From NCBI GenBank assembly GCA_021202895.1, contig JAJQCE010000003.1, positions 91,719-155,718 on the forward strand: a DNA stretch of 64,000 nucleotides. Reading direction: 5' to 3'. Shown piece by piece: positions 35,088 through 43,379 of the stretch (its first letter is position 1; each line of letters opens with the position of its first letter). The notes beneath the pieces are model-generated. The model had not been told where the DNA came from, ran no database searches, and saw nothing but the letters and a program-made list of their open reading frames with translations. The DNA comes from Ruminococcus sp. Lineage in GTDB: Bacteria > Bacillota > Clostridia > Oscillospirales > Ruminococcaceae. Made by a program: the position numbers and the translations under genes.

Positions 35088-35357
35088 ATGGTAAATGTAA
35101 CTGTTACAGGAGGAAATCTTTCTCAGGAAGAAATCAATGCTTATATTGCCCACGGCAAGGAGCTTTATCCTGAAAAGACAATTGATTCAATGAGTATAGC
35201 CGTTGACGGAGATTATGTAGATGTAGACTATCATTTTAAAGATATTGAATTTCAAAGAATTAGACGTATAACTGGCTATTTGGTAGGAACGCTTGACCGC
35301 TTCAACAATGCAAAGCGTTGCGAGGTTGAGGACAGAGTTAAGCACAGTCTTTCATGA
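35088..35357 (+). CDS. Stand-alone NrdD C-terminal-like (glycyl-radical-type) small protein
   Basis: The protein has 89 residues. The C-terminal half, RIRRITGYLVGTLDRFNNAK, resembles the last segment of class III anaerobic ribonucleotide reductases, where the glycine of the GYL motif carries the radical. The N-terminal half is a beta-rich stretch (VTVTGGNLSQEEINAYI). Homologues I recall are annotated as anaerobic ribonucleoside-triphosphate reductase although far too short to be one. It has its own strong promoter, a GGAGG site and a terminator, so it is a self-contained unit, perhaps well expressed. A GrcA-like spare-part role is a hypothesis only. The cysteine usually preceding GYL in NrdD is threonine here. 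Confidence 0.6.
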   Translation: MVNVTVTGGNLSQEEINAYIAHGKELYPEKTIDSMSIAVDGDYVDVDYHFKDIEFQRIRRITGYLVGTLDRFNNAKRCEVEDRVKHSLS

Positions 35358-35373
35358 AATTTGCTAAAAAATT

Positions 35374-35406
35374 ACAGTTTCTCTGACTATGAGGGACTGT
35401 TTTTTT
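35374..35406 (+). terminator. Terminator of the NrdD-like small gene
   Basis: A 10-bp stem ACAGTTTCTC/GAGGGACTGT (two G-U pairs) followed by TTTTTTT. Confidence 0.88.
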
Positions 35407-35478
35407 GTATATGAAAGAATTTTGAGAGATTCATTTCAAAGCACATTTTTGAAATTCGATTTATATTTTTTTGGACAC

Positions 35479-35507
35479 TTGCTTTTTTATTACTTGTGTG
35501 GTATACT
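35479..35507 (+). promoter_or_regulatory. Distal promoter of the SLOG gene
   Basis: TTGCTT (35479-35484), 17-bp spacer, TATACT (35502-35507). A perfect 9-bp hairpin (CTCTTATTT/AAATAAGAG, 35534-35556) lies shortly downstream. Confidence 0.7.
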
Positions 35508-35608
35508 ATTAGAAGCAGGGTAAGCTTACAGTGCTCTTATTTGCCTTAAATAAGAGTGATATTAAAAATATGGCATTAAAACATTTATTCTTTTTTCTTA
35601 AAAATCCC

Positions 35609-35637
35609 TTGATTTTTGGATATGAGTATGATATAAT
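35609..35637 (+). promoter_or_regulatory. Proximal promoter of the SLOG gene
   Basis: TTGATT (35609-35614), 17-bp spacer, TATAAT (35632-35637). It gives a leader of about 205 nt. Confidence 0.75.
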
Positions 35638-35644
35638 AAATGTA

Positions 35645-35835
35645 CGATGTCCCCCGCCTCTTAGGCTGGCGGAGCTGACGCTCCTTGCATTTATTGCTTG
35701 CTGTGCGTTAGCTAAGGCGGCAGTCAGCTCACCGAGATTGGTACGAGCAAGCTCGTACAGCAAGCATATCTCGCTCCGCTTTAAATATTTGTACTGCCGA
35801 ATTTTTTCAAAGCTTAACGGCAAATATTTAGTCTG
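35645..35835 (+). ncRNA. Candidate highly structured leader of the SLOG gene
   Basis: A locally GC-rich stretch contains many complementary arms. CCGCC/GGCGG is at 35654-35672. GAGCTGAC (35672-35679) pairs with GTCAGCTC (35723-35730). TGCTTGCTGT (35695-35704) pairs with ACAGCAAGCA (35757-35766). The perfect hairpin GTACGAGCAAGCTCGTAC is at 35741-35758. AAATATTTG near 35783 pairs with CAAATATTT near 35821. Some are mutually exclusive, which suggests alternative folds. It could also be a mobile palindromic repeat. Confidence 0.45.
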
Positions 35836-35848
35836 CGAGGGAAAAATA

Positions 35849-36478
35849 ATGAATGATGCAGATTCTTTAAGGAACAGAAAATTATCAGAAAAGATTGTTA
35901 ATATGGACGGCTCGCCAAAATTCAACAAGCATAATGTTATACTGCTTGAGCCTGAAAAGACCTGCTGCTTTACAGGACACAGACCTGAGAAGCTGCCAAA
36001 GGACGAGGATGAATTTACAGGCTTGCGGGAAATAACAAAGGACAAAATAACAGAGCTTATCGGCAAGAATGTTGATACTTTTATAACGGGTATGTCAAGA
36101 GGCTTTGATTTGCTTGCCGCAGAGATACTTGTGCGGGATTTTGCTCTCAAGAGTCCGTTTGATCATAAGGAGCTGCGGCTTTTCTGCTCAATTCCTTATA
36201 TGTATCAGTTTGACGAAATGAAAACACAAGAGGAGCGGCTCATATATACTGAGGCTATGGTTTGCTCTGAAAATATATTTTGCTTTTATTTAGAAAAAAA
36301 TGATGAATGCTACAAGGTTAGAAATCAGTTTATGGTGAATTATTCAGATTTCCTGATTGGGTATTTGAAAAATGAAAAGGCAAAGTGCACAGGCTCGGCT
36401 ATGACATATAATATGGCTAAAAAGGCGGGCAAAAACGTTTATATTACATACGAAAATGATTTGAAACAGAAAGGCTAG
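35849..36478 (+). CDS. SLOG-fold DUF1273/YpsA-like protein
   Basis: The chosen ATG at 35849 (GCGAGGGA site) gives 209 residues. The frame is open further upstream but there it covers the structured leader and the promoter. The core reads CCFTGHRPEKLPKDED, then TFITGMSRGFDLLAAEILV, LRLFCSIPY and a late GSAMTYNMAKKAGKNVY. The GMSRGFD loop is the likely nucleotide or phospho-sugar binding site of the SLOG fold. YpsA-type proteins have no settled function. It is followed after 10 bp by the LCP-like gene. Confidence 0.82.
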   Translation: MNDADSLRNRKLSEKIVNMDGSPKFNKHNVILLEPEKTCCFTGHRPEKLPKDEDEFTGLREITKDKITELIGKNVDTFITGMSRGFDLLAAEILVRDFALKSPFDHKELRLFCSIPYMYQFDEMKTQEERLIYTEAMVCSENIFCFYLEKNDECYKVRNQFMVNYSDFLIGYLKNEKAKCTGSAMTYNMAKKAGKNVYITYENDLKQKG

Positions 36479-36488
36479 GTAAACAAAT

Positions 36489-37427
36489 ATGGCAAGCTCA
36501 ACAGAAAAAAAGAAGAAGAAAAAAAAGCGTCGTTCGCAGGCTCCTGTAGCATTGGTTTATTTTATAACGCTGCTGGTGTTTTTAGGCGTGTTCGGATTCG
36601 TTGCAAGCCTTATTGTTGATAGACTTACTGATGAAGAGGAAGAGATTGTAGACTATTCAGATACGTATATAGATTCGTATAATACTGTTTATGCAAGAGT
36701 AAACAATTCAGGAGTACTAAGCGACCTTAGTCTTGTCAGAATATGCCCTGAGCAGGAGCGGATAATTATCGTTCCGCTGTCGGCGTTCATGATTGACAGC
36801 AGCGGAACTACGCTGAGAGAAATTTATGACGAGGGCGGAATTATAGAGCTTACCGAGGCGGTGGACGGCATTTTTTCAATTTCTACAGACTACTATGTCA
36901 CCGTATCAAACAGTGCTTTTGAGGAAATAGCGGATATAATCGGCGGCTTTGTTTACACTCCGGATGAGGAGCTTTACAAGCTTTCGGACAACGATGAAAA
37001 CGACATAGCTCTTCAGGAGGACGTCACTGTTTCTCTAACAGGCAGGCAGATAAGACTGCTTTGCCAGCTGGATATTTTTTCAAACGGACATCAGGGAAAT
37101 TTGGAATTTTTAGGGCTTGCGCTTACAAACCTTGTCAACAACGCCTTTGACCAGTCTGAACTTACGACAAGTGCTATTGATATATTCTACTCAAAGCTTA
37201 CCGCAAATACCTCGACTAATCTTACGGAGGCGGATTTCAAGGAGCAGAAGGTTTATATCAAGGATATGCTTGGAAATGTGGAAAATCCTGCGGAAACGCT
37301 TTTGCCTGAGGGCGAGTGGATTGACAGCACGCACCTTGAGGTTTCAAACGAGTTTAAGCAGACGCTTTACGATTTGATGGAGGAAACGAAGGCTTCGGAA
37401 AACAGTGAATCGGATTCGGCTGAATAA
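36489..37427 (+). CDS. Diverged LytR-CpsA-Psr-like membrane protein
   Basis: The protein has 312 residues. A Lys/Arg-rich cytoplasmic N terminus with a run of seven lysines is followed by a transmembrane helix near 21-44 and an extracellular domain. Strand order recalls LCP proteins: LSLVRICPEQERIIIVPLSA, then LREIYDEGG and DGIFSISTDYYVTVSNSAFE, then IIGGFVYT. The family arginine after the strand (SIPRD) is replaced by VPLSA, and no obvious second arginine cluster is seen, so phosphotransfer activity is doubtful. The family call is by pattern only. Confidence 0.6.
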   Translation: MASSTEKKKKKKKRRSQAPVALVYFITLLVFLGVFGFVASLIVDRLTDEEEEIVDYSDTYIDSYNTVYARVNNSGVLSDLSLVRICPEQERIIIVPLSAFMIDSSGTTLREIYDEGGIIELTEAVDGIFSISTDYYVTVSNSAFEEIADIIGGFVYTPDEELYKLSDNDENDIALQEDVTVSLTGRQIRLLCQLDIFSNGHQGNLEFLGLALTNLVNNAFDQSELTTSAIDIFYSKLTANTSTNLTEADFKEQKVYIKDMLGNVENPAETLLPEGEWIDSTHLEVSNEFKQTLYDLMEETKASENSESDSAE

Positions 37428-37499
37428 GCTGTGCAGATAAAAATTTTCATCAGATTCATAAAATGTTAATTTTTGACGAAAAAAAGTTGCGAAAGGGTC

Positions 37500-37528
37500 T
37501 TGAAAAACGCTGAAAAAAGTGATATAAT
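37500..37528 (+). promoter_or_regulatory. Promoter of the rimP-nusA-infB operon
   Basis: TTGAAA (37500-37505), 17-bp spacer, TATAAT (37523-37528). Confidence 0.88.
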
Positions 37529-37543
37529 ACTAATATACTTAAG

Positions 37544-37570
37544 AAAGGACCGATTGCGAATCGGTCCTTT
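37544..37570 (+). promoter_or_regulatory. Attenuator-like hairpin in the rimP leader
   Basis: Perfect 12-bp stem AAAGGACCGATT/AATCGGTCCTTT with a 3-nt loop, about 10 nt after the predicted transcript start and followed by GATTTTG. It resembles an early terminator or stabilising leader, and could be a target of autoregulation by NusA. Confidence 0.7.
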
Positions 37571-37612
37571 GATTTTGTGAGCTGCGCACATACAGAGCAA
37601 AAGGGGGATTTT

Positions 37613-38095
37613 ATGAACACAGTTGAGAGGGCAAGAGTGCTTGCAGAGCCGCTGTGCGACGAGATGGGCTTGTACCTGTGGGACGTGCGGTTTGAAAAGG
37701 AGGGCGCGCTATGGTATCTGAGGATTTTTATAGACCGTGACGAGGGTATAGATATGAACACCTGTGAAAGCTTTTCACAGCGTTACAACGAGCTTTTGGA
37801 CAGAGAGGATTTTATCTCACAGCAGTACATTTTTGAGGCGGGCAGTCCAGGACTTGGGCGCAAGCTTACAAGGCGCGAGCATTTTGATGCTTGCAGCGGA
37901 GATGAGGTAAGAGTCAAGCTTTACAAAGCGAAAGACGGAGTTAAGAGCTTTGTGGGGCTGCTTAAAAATCCTGACGATGAGGGCTTTGAGTTAATAACGA
38001 AAACCGATGATGAGGGTAATCCGACTGAGCGTTTCAGATTTTTGTACAAGGAATGTTCAGCGGTTAATTTGAATGACGATACAGATTTATTTTAA
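37613..38095 (+). CDS. rimP: Ribosome maturation factor RimP
   Basis: RimP assists late 30S subunit assembly. The ATG at 37613 follows an AAAAGGGGGA site and gives 160 residues, MNTVERARVLAEPLCDEMG. The family segments LYLWDVRFEKEGALWYLRIF, IDMNTCESFSQRYNELLD and FEAGSPGLGRKLTRREHF are present. The longer frame at 37577 overlaps the leader hairpin and is rejected. It is the first gene of the translation operon. Confidence 0.95.
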   Translation: MNTVERARVLAEPLCDEMGLYLWDVRFEKEGALWYLRIFIDRDEGIDMNTCESFSQRYNELLDREDFISQQYIFEAGSPGLGRKLTRREHFDACSGDEVRVKLYKAKDGVKSFVGLLKNPDDEGFELITKTDDEGNPTERFRFLYKECSAVNLNDDTDLF

Positions 38096-38118
38096 AGGAA
38101 AGGGTTTGATTATAAAAA

Positions 38119-39648
38119 ATGAACAACAATTTTTTTAAGGAGCTTAGAGCGGCTGTCAAGAGTATGGCTGAGGAAAATTCAATGACAAACGAAGAGGCGC
38201 TGGATATTATTCAAAAGGGTTTTATGGCGGCTCTCAGAAAGGAAAATCCACGCTGTGAAAATTTTAGGGTTGAAATTGATCTTGACAAGAAGATATTTGA
38301 AGCGGGAGTTCTCAAGCTTGTGGTTGACGGTGAGGCAGGCAATAGCTTTAACGAGATAAGCATAGACGATGCCAAAGCGATTGACAAAAAATGCTCTGTC
38401 GGAGAAATGTGCTTTATACCCACACCGCCTGAGGGACTTTACAAGGCTGCGATGTCAAATGTGAATATGCAGTTGTTTTTCAAGGCTCTTGAGCTGATGG
38501 CGGAGGAAAATTCAATCTCAAAGGAGGATATTTCGCTTATAATTCAGCAGGGCTTTTCCAAAGCGATTAAAAGAGAATATCCCAGCTGTGACAACATACT
38601 TGTAACGATTGATACGGAAAACTGCATTTTTGAGATGGGACTTTTGAAGCTGGTTGTTGACGATGAGCCGCTTGATTTGAACAATGAAATAAACATAAGT
38701 GAGGCTAAGGCGATTGATTCTGACTGCGCTGTCGGTGAAATGTGCTTTATACCTGTACCTCCCGAAAGAATAGGCAGAGTTGCGGTGCAGAATGCCAAGC
38801 AGCAGATAAGGCACGAGCTTAAGAACCATGAAAGAGAGCACATTATCGCACAGTTTAAGGATAAGCTTTACGAGTGTCTTTCGGCAAAGGTAGATCACAT
38901 TGAGGGCAGAACGGGTAACGCTGTGCTTACGCTTGACAAGAGCGAGGTTTATCTTATCCGTCAGGAGCAGATTCCAGGAGAGGTTTTAAATCCAGGCGAT
39001 ACGATAAAGATTTATGTTGTGGGAATTGTAAATCCTGAGAAGAAGCCGTCGCTTAAAATTTCAAGGACGCATAAGGACATGGTGAAGCGTCTGTTTGAAA
39101 ACGAGGTTCCGGAAATTGCGGACGGAACAGTGGAAATCAAGGCTATTTCAAGGGTTGCAGGCTCGCGCACAAAGATGGCGGTCAAGAGCAACGACAAGAA
39201 CGTAGACGCAATAGGCGCCTGCATAGGACCTAGAATGTCAAGAATTTCAGCGGTTATGAAAGAAATTAATGGGGAAAAGATAGACCTTATTCCCTACAGT
39301 GAAGATCCTGAGAAATTCATAGCAAGTGCAATTTCTCCTGCTCAGGTTAAAAAGGTTATAGTTGACGGCACAGAGGGAGTGAGAGCCTGCAAGGTAGTAG
39401 TTCCTGCAAATCAGCTTTCGCTTGCTATAGGAAACAAGGGACAGAATGCACGGCTTGCAGCAGGGCTTACGGGATATAGGATTGATATTATATCGGACGT
39501 TGAATATAAGGAGATGAAAGAAAGCCTTGAGAACAGTCTCGTTGAAAGCGAGGACGATATGCTTGCGGACGAGCAGCCGAGCGAGGAACAGACACTTGAT
39601 ATAGATGATGAAGCCGAGGCTTTTGACTCAGCAGAGGATGAGGCATGA
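38119..39648 (+). CDS. nusA: Transcription factor NusA with duplicated N-terminal domain
   Basis: NusA binds RNA polymerase and nascent RNA to modulate pausing, termination and antitermination. The protein has 509 residues, about 115 more than the short clostridial forms. Residues 1-116 and 117-235 are tandem copies of the N-terminal domain. SMAEENSMTNEEALDIIQKG aligns with LMAEENSISKEDISLIIQQG, and SVGEMCFIPTPPE with AVGEMCFIPVPPE. Only the second copy continues into the normal linker RVAVQNAKQQIR. Next come S1 (about 250-318), KH1 (about 322-395) and KH2 (about 396-462, AIGNKGQNARLAA), then an acidic tail. The stop overlaps the ylxR start as ATGA. Confidence 0.95.
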   Translation: MNNNFFKELRAAVKSMAEENSMTNEEALDIIQKGFMAALRKENPRCENFRVEIDLDKKIFEAGVLKLVVDGEAGNSFNEISIDDAKAIDKKCSVGEMCFIPTPPEGLYKAAMSNVNMQLFFKALELMAEENSISKEDISLIIQQGFSKAIKREYPSCDNILVTIDTENCIFEMGLLKLVVDDEPLDLNNEINISEAKAIDSDCAVGEMCFIPVPPERIGRVAVQNAKQQIRHELKNHEREHIIAQFKDKLYECLSAKVDHIEGRTGNAVLTLDKSEVYLIRQEQIPGEVLNPGDTIKIYVVGIVNPEKKPSLKISRTHKDMVKRLFENEVPEIADGTVEIKAISRVAGSRTKMAVKSNDKNVDAIGACIGPRMSRISAVMKEINGEKIDLIPYSEDPEKFIASAISPAQVKKVIVDGTEGVRACKVVVPANQLSLAIGNKGQNARLAAGLTGYRIDIISDVEYKEMKESLENSLVESEDDMLADEQPSEEQTLDIDDEAEAFDSAEDEA

Positions 39649-39929
39649 TGAGCGGTTCCAAACAAAAAAAGATTCCGCTGAGAACCTGCGTTGGCTGCGG
39701 CGAGGTAAAGCCGAAGCGTGAAATGACGAGGATTGTCAAGCCGAAGGACGGCGAAGCTTCAATAGACCCGACCGGAAAAAGGTCAGGCAGAGGCGCATAT
39801 ATATGCAAAAGCGCCGAATGTTTAAGGCTTGCAAAAAAAAGCAGACGGCTTGAAAGAAGCTTTAGCTGTGCGATAAGCGATGAGGTTTACTCACAGATGG
39901 AAAGGGAGCTTGAGAATGAGCGTAAATAA
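39645..39929 (+). CDS. ylxR: YlxR family RNA-binding protein (DUF448)
   Basis: The protein has 94 residues with RTCVGCGEVKPKREMTRIV, GRGAYICKSAECLRLA and a C-terminal helix. The family hallmark GRGAY(I/V)C is intact. YlxR proteins are small basic factors always encoded with nusA and infB, and some bind RNase P RNA or regulate transcription. The ATG at 39645 overlaps the nusA stop, and the end overlaps ylxQ by 14 bp. Confidence 0.93.
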   Translation: MMSGSKQKKIPLRTCVGCGEVKPKREMTRIVKPKDGEASIDPTGKRSGRGAYICKSAECLRLAKKSRRLERSFSCAISDEVYSQMERELENERK

Positions 39930-40239
39930 AAGCGAAACAGGACTTATCCGCATTTGTCGAAAGGCAGGAAAGCTCAAATGCGGCATGAACGAGGTAAAGC
40001 GGTGCTGCGAATCGAAAGAAGCCAGGATGGTTTTCACAGCAAGAGGCTTGTCGGAAAAGAGCGTTAAGGAAATTAAGTTCTGCTGCGAAAAAAACGGCAT
40101 AGAATGTGTTGAGCTGAGCGTGGATATGGAACAGCTTGCTGAAACCCTGGGGAAAAGAACAGGAATTTTAGCGGTGACTGACACTGAATTTGCAAAAGCC
40201 ATAAAGGAGCGTGCGCAGACAAATGCCGCAAGGCTTTGA
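39916..40239 (+). CDS. ylxQ: YlxQ, L7Ae-family ribosomal protein-like
   Basis: The protein has 107 residues of the L7Ae/L30e/S12e/Gadd45 fold, which in relatives binds kink-turn RNA. Family segments are GLIRICRKAGKLKCGMNEVK, the KKAxLV-like EARMVFTARGLSEK and the C-terminal GKRTGILAVTDTEFAKAI. The ATG at 39916 sits within the end of ylxR behind a GGGAG site, consistent with translational coupling in the nusA-infB operon. Confidence 0.92.
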   Translation: MSVNKSETGLIRICRKAGKLKCGMNEVKRCCESKEARMVFTARGLSEKSVKEIKFCCEKNGIECVELSVDMEQLAETLGKRTGILAVTDTEFAKAIKERAQTNAARL

Positions 40240-40286
40240 TGAGAAATTTAAAAGAGAATGTACAGTAATATATAAGGAGGCTGCCT

Positions 40287-42851
40287 ATGAAGACGGTTAA
40301 GACGAACAAAATAAAGCTTTCTGAGCTTGCTAAGGATATTGGCATATCCTCTAATGAATTGACGGAGCTTTTTTCGTCCATGTTTAAGGACGAGGATAAA
40401 AAGAGCAGCAGTATGCTTTTGCCTGAGGAGGCAAATCTGGTGCTGGAATACTATGTTCAAAAAAATAAAGCTGAGAATTTTAATGAATATTTTGCGAATA
40501 ATGCAAAGCCGCAGACGGACGCTGAAAAAGAAAAGCCTAAGAGCGCTGAAAAGGAAAAGGCTAAGCTAAAGTCTGAAAAAGCGGCAGAGGCTGAGAAAAA
40601 AGCACAGAAAACTGGAAAAAAGGAAGCTGCTGCAAAGAAAAGCACAGAAAAGAAGGCTGAAGCCAGCAAGGAAACAGACGACAGCAAAAATAACGGCAAT
40701 GCAAAGCCTGCTGCTGAAAAGAAAGCGGATGTCAAGGCTCAGACGTCTAAGCAGAAAAAGCAGAAGCAAAGGAACAGAAAAACTGAACACGGTGAAAAGA
40801 AAACTCTTGTTGGAAAGCAGAGCTCATCGTCAGGCTATACCGTTACAAATGACAACGAAAACCGTTCGTCCTACAGAACTATTGATACAAGAGGAAGCTA
40901 TATTGAGCTTGACAAGTACAATGAGAAGTACGACAACATGGCTATTTCCAAGCAGGGCGGCGGAAAGAAGCGCGACAACTACACCAAGAAGCAAAAAATC
41001 ACGCAGAAGTCGCAGCAGCACAAGCGTCAGAAGTTTTCAAACAAGCGTGAAACGGAAGCGGAGAAGCTTCGCCGCTTAGAGCTTGAAAGAGCCAGAAAGC
41101 AGCAGCTTAAGGTCAAGATTTCTGATGAAATTGTAGTTTCAGAGCTTGCGTCGCGCTTAAAGGTTACAGCTACCGAGGTTATTAAGCAGCTGATGAAGCT
41201 GGGAGTTATGGCATCAATTAACGAAACAATTGACTTTGACACTGCCTCAATTGTTGCAGAAGAGCTGGGAGCTAAGGTTGAAAAAGAGGTTCATGTGACG
41301 ATCGAGGAGCGGCTTATCACAGATGAGGCGGATGCGCCAGAAAGCCTCAAGGAACGCTGCCCTGTTGTCGTTGTAATGGGACACGTTGACCACGGCAAGA
41401 CTTCAATTCTTGACAGAATTAGAAATGCTCACATCGCTCAGGGCGAAGCAGGCGGAATCACACAGCACATAGGCGCTTATCAGGTTTACTGTGACGACAA
41501 GAAGATAACCTTCCTTGACACGCCAGGACACGAGGCGTTTACCTCAATGAGAGCAAGGGGTGCAGACATCACCGACATAGCGGTACTTGTAGTTGCCGCT
41601 GACGATGGAATAATGCCGCAGACGATTGAATCTATAAACCATGCCAAAGCGGCGGGAGTGCAGATTATCGTTGCAATAAACAAGATGGATAAAGAGGGAG
41701 CGAATCCTGACAGAATAAAGCAGCAGCTGACCGAGCACGACCTTGTAGTCGAGGAATGGGGCGGAGATGTAATTTGCGTACCTGTATCGGCTAAAACCGG
41801 AATGGGAATTGACGAGCTGCTTGAAAGCATTCTGCTTGCGGCGGAGGTTATGGAGCTTAAAGCCAACCCTGACAAGCTGGCAAAGGGTGCGGTAATAGAA
41901 GCAAGGCTTGACAAGGGCAGAGGTCCTGTGGCAACGCTTCTGGTTCAGGAGGGCACGCTCAAAAAGGGCGATGTTATAATCGCAGGAGAAAGCGTCGGCA
42001 GAGTAAGAACGATGACTAACGACAAGGGTAGGCAGATTGAAAAGGCAGGTCCGTCAACGCCTGTGGAGATTACAGGACTTTCCGAAGCTCCGGGAGCGGG
42101 AGATCAGTTTAATGCCGTTGAGGACGAAAAGCTTGCGAGAGAGCTTGTAGAGCAGAGGAAGCAGCAGGCTAAGGAAGAGATTTTCAGTCACTACACCAAG
42201 GTTACTCTTGACAATCTGTTCAGTCAGATTTCAGAGGGAGAGATGAAAGAGCTTCCGCTTATAGTAAAGGCGGACGTTCAGGGCTCTGTCGAAGCGGTAA
42301 GTCAGTCGCTTGAAAAGCTGACGAACGATGAAGTCAGAGTAAAGGTTATTCACGGTGCGGTAGGAGCTATAAGCGAATCGGACGTAATGCTCGCAAACGC
42401 TTCAAACGCAATAATTGTAGGCTTTAACGTGCGTCCAGACCCTGTAGCAAAGGAATCGGCGCAGCGTGACGGAGTTGACATACGTCTTTACAGAATAATC
42501 TATGACGCAATAGAAGAAATTGAAACGGCGATGAAGGGTATGCTTGCGCCTAAGTATCGTGAGGCAGACACTGCAAGAGTAGAGGTAAGGCAGGTGTACA
42601 AGATTTCAAGCGTGGGAACTGTCGCAGGCGCGTATATACAAAGCGGCAAGCTGGGCAGAAACGACCTTATAAGAGTTGTGCGCGATGGAATAATAATCGC
42701 AGACGACAAGATGAGCAGTCTGAAGAGATTTAAGGACGATGTAAAAGAGGTTTCCGAAGGCTTTGAGTGCGGAATCACTCTCGAAAAATTCGCCGATTTC
42801 AAAGAGGGCGACGTATTTGAAGCGTATGTGATGGAAGAATACAGGGAGTGA
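40287..42851 (+). CDS. infB: Translation initiation factor IF-2
   Basis: IF-2 is the GTPase that brings initiator tRNA to the 30S subunit. The protein has 854 residues. A first IF2N module is at 8-55 ([20 protein letters not shown]). A long Lys/Glu/Ala linker spans about 75-270, and a second IF2N module about 275-330 ([20 protein letters not shown]). The G domain has GHVDHGKTS near 364, DTPGHEAF near 411 and NKMD near 467. Domains II-IV end with the [13 protein letters not shown] and GFECGI segments. The start has an AAGGAGG site. Confidence 0.97.
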   Translation: MKTVKTNKIKLSELAKDIGISSNELTELFSSMFKDEDKKSSSMLLPEEANLVLEYYVQKNKAENFNEYFANNAKPQTDAEKEKPKSAEKEKAKLKSEKAAEAEKKAQKTGKKEAAAKKSTEKKAEASKETDDSKNNGNAKPAAEKKADVKAQTSKQKKQKQRNRKTEHGEKKTLVGKQSSSSGYTVTNDNENRSSYRTIDTRGSYIELDKYNEKYDNMAISKQGGGKKRDNYTKKQKITQKSQQHKRQKFSNKRETEAEKLRRLELERARKQQLKVKISDEIVVSELASRLKVTATEVIKQLMKLGVMASINETIDFDTASIVAEELGAKVEKEVHVTIEERLITDEADAPESLKERCPVVVVMGHVDHGKTSILDRIRNAHIAQGEAGGITQHIGAYQVYCDDKKITFLDTPGHEAFTSMRARGADITDIAVLVVAADDGIMPQTIESINHAKAAGVQIIVAINKMDKEGANPDRIKQQLTEHDLVVEEWGGDVICVPVSAKTGMGIDELLESILLAAEVMELKANPDKLAKGAVIEARLDKGRGPVATLLVQEGTLKKGDVIIAGESVGRVRTMTNDKGRQIEKAGPSTPVEITGLSEAPGAGDQFNAVEDEKLARELVEQRKQQAKEEIFSHYTKVTLDNLFSQISEGEMKELPLIVKADVQGSVEAVSQSLEKLTNDEVRVKVIHGAVGAISESDVMLANASNAIIVGFNVRPDPVAKESAQRDGVDIRLYRIIYDAIEEIETAMKGMLAPKYREADTARVEVRQVYKISSVGTVAGAYIQSGKLGRNDLIRVVRDGIIIADDKMSSLKRFKDDVKEVSEGFECGITLEKFADFKEGDVFEAYVMEEYRE

Positions 42852-42996
42852 GCTAGGAGCTTGGAGTTATGGTTTTGCATGGCTGTAAGAGCTTCTGCTC
42901 CAAAATGAACAACAGTAAAAGCTGCCGTCACGACAAAATCGTTCGGCGCAAGCCGAACCACCTTAACTATTAACTGTAAAAATGGGGGTAGATAAA

Positions 42997-43374
42997 ATGC
43001 CTAGCTACAGATCTCAGCGGATGGCTGAGGATATACGCAGGATTGTTTTTGCGAAAATGCGTGAGCTTAAAGACCCGAGAATTGGCGATTCACAGGGGCT
43101 TACAGTGACAAGATGCGAGGTTTCGCACGATGGGTCTTTCTGCAAGGTTTATATTTCCGCAATTGACGGAGCTGACAGAGCAAAACAAGCAGTCAAGGGA
43201 CTTACGAGCGCAACGGGGATTATCAAGCGTGAAATATCCAACGTGCTTAAGCTGAAAAAATGCCCAGATATAAAATTTATAGCGGACGATTCAAGCGAAA
43301 GCTCAGTGCGTATTTTTGATAAGCTAAAAACAATCGAGAAGCAGCTTGACCAAACAGATAAAGAGGACGGTTGA
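42997..43374 (+). CDS. rbfA: Ribosome-binding factor A
   Basis: RbfA is a KH-fold 30S assembly factor. The ATG at 42997 uses the GGGGGTAG site that overlaps an in-frame upstream ATG at 42982. It has 125 residues with SQRMAEDIRRIVFAKMRELK, VTRCEVSHDGSFCKVYISAI, LKLKKCPDIKFIADDS and SSVRIFDKLKTIEK. A 130-bp gap after infB contains a GTTCGGC/GCCGAAC hairpin with a GCAA tetraloop (42941-42958) that has no T tail. Confidence 0.95.
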   Translation: MPSYRSQRMAEDIRRIVFAKMRELKDPRIGDSQGLTVTRCEVSHDGSFCKVYISAIDGADRAKQAVKGLTSATGIIKREISNVLKLKKCPDIKFIADDSSESSVRIFDKLKTIEKQLDQTDKEDG

Positions 43375-43379
43375 ACAGG

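Noticed and set aside
35531..35848. 106-residue N-terminal extension of the SLOG protein
   Set aside because: The extension crosses the proximal promoter and the structured leader. An ATG with a ribosome binding site at 35849 starts the recognisable protein.
42941..42958. Terminator between infB and rbfA
   Set aside because: The stem with GCAA loop has no T tail and the genes belong to one operon.
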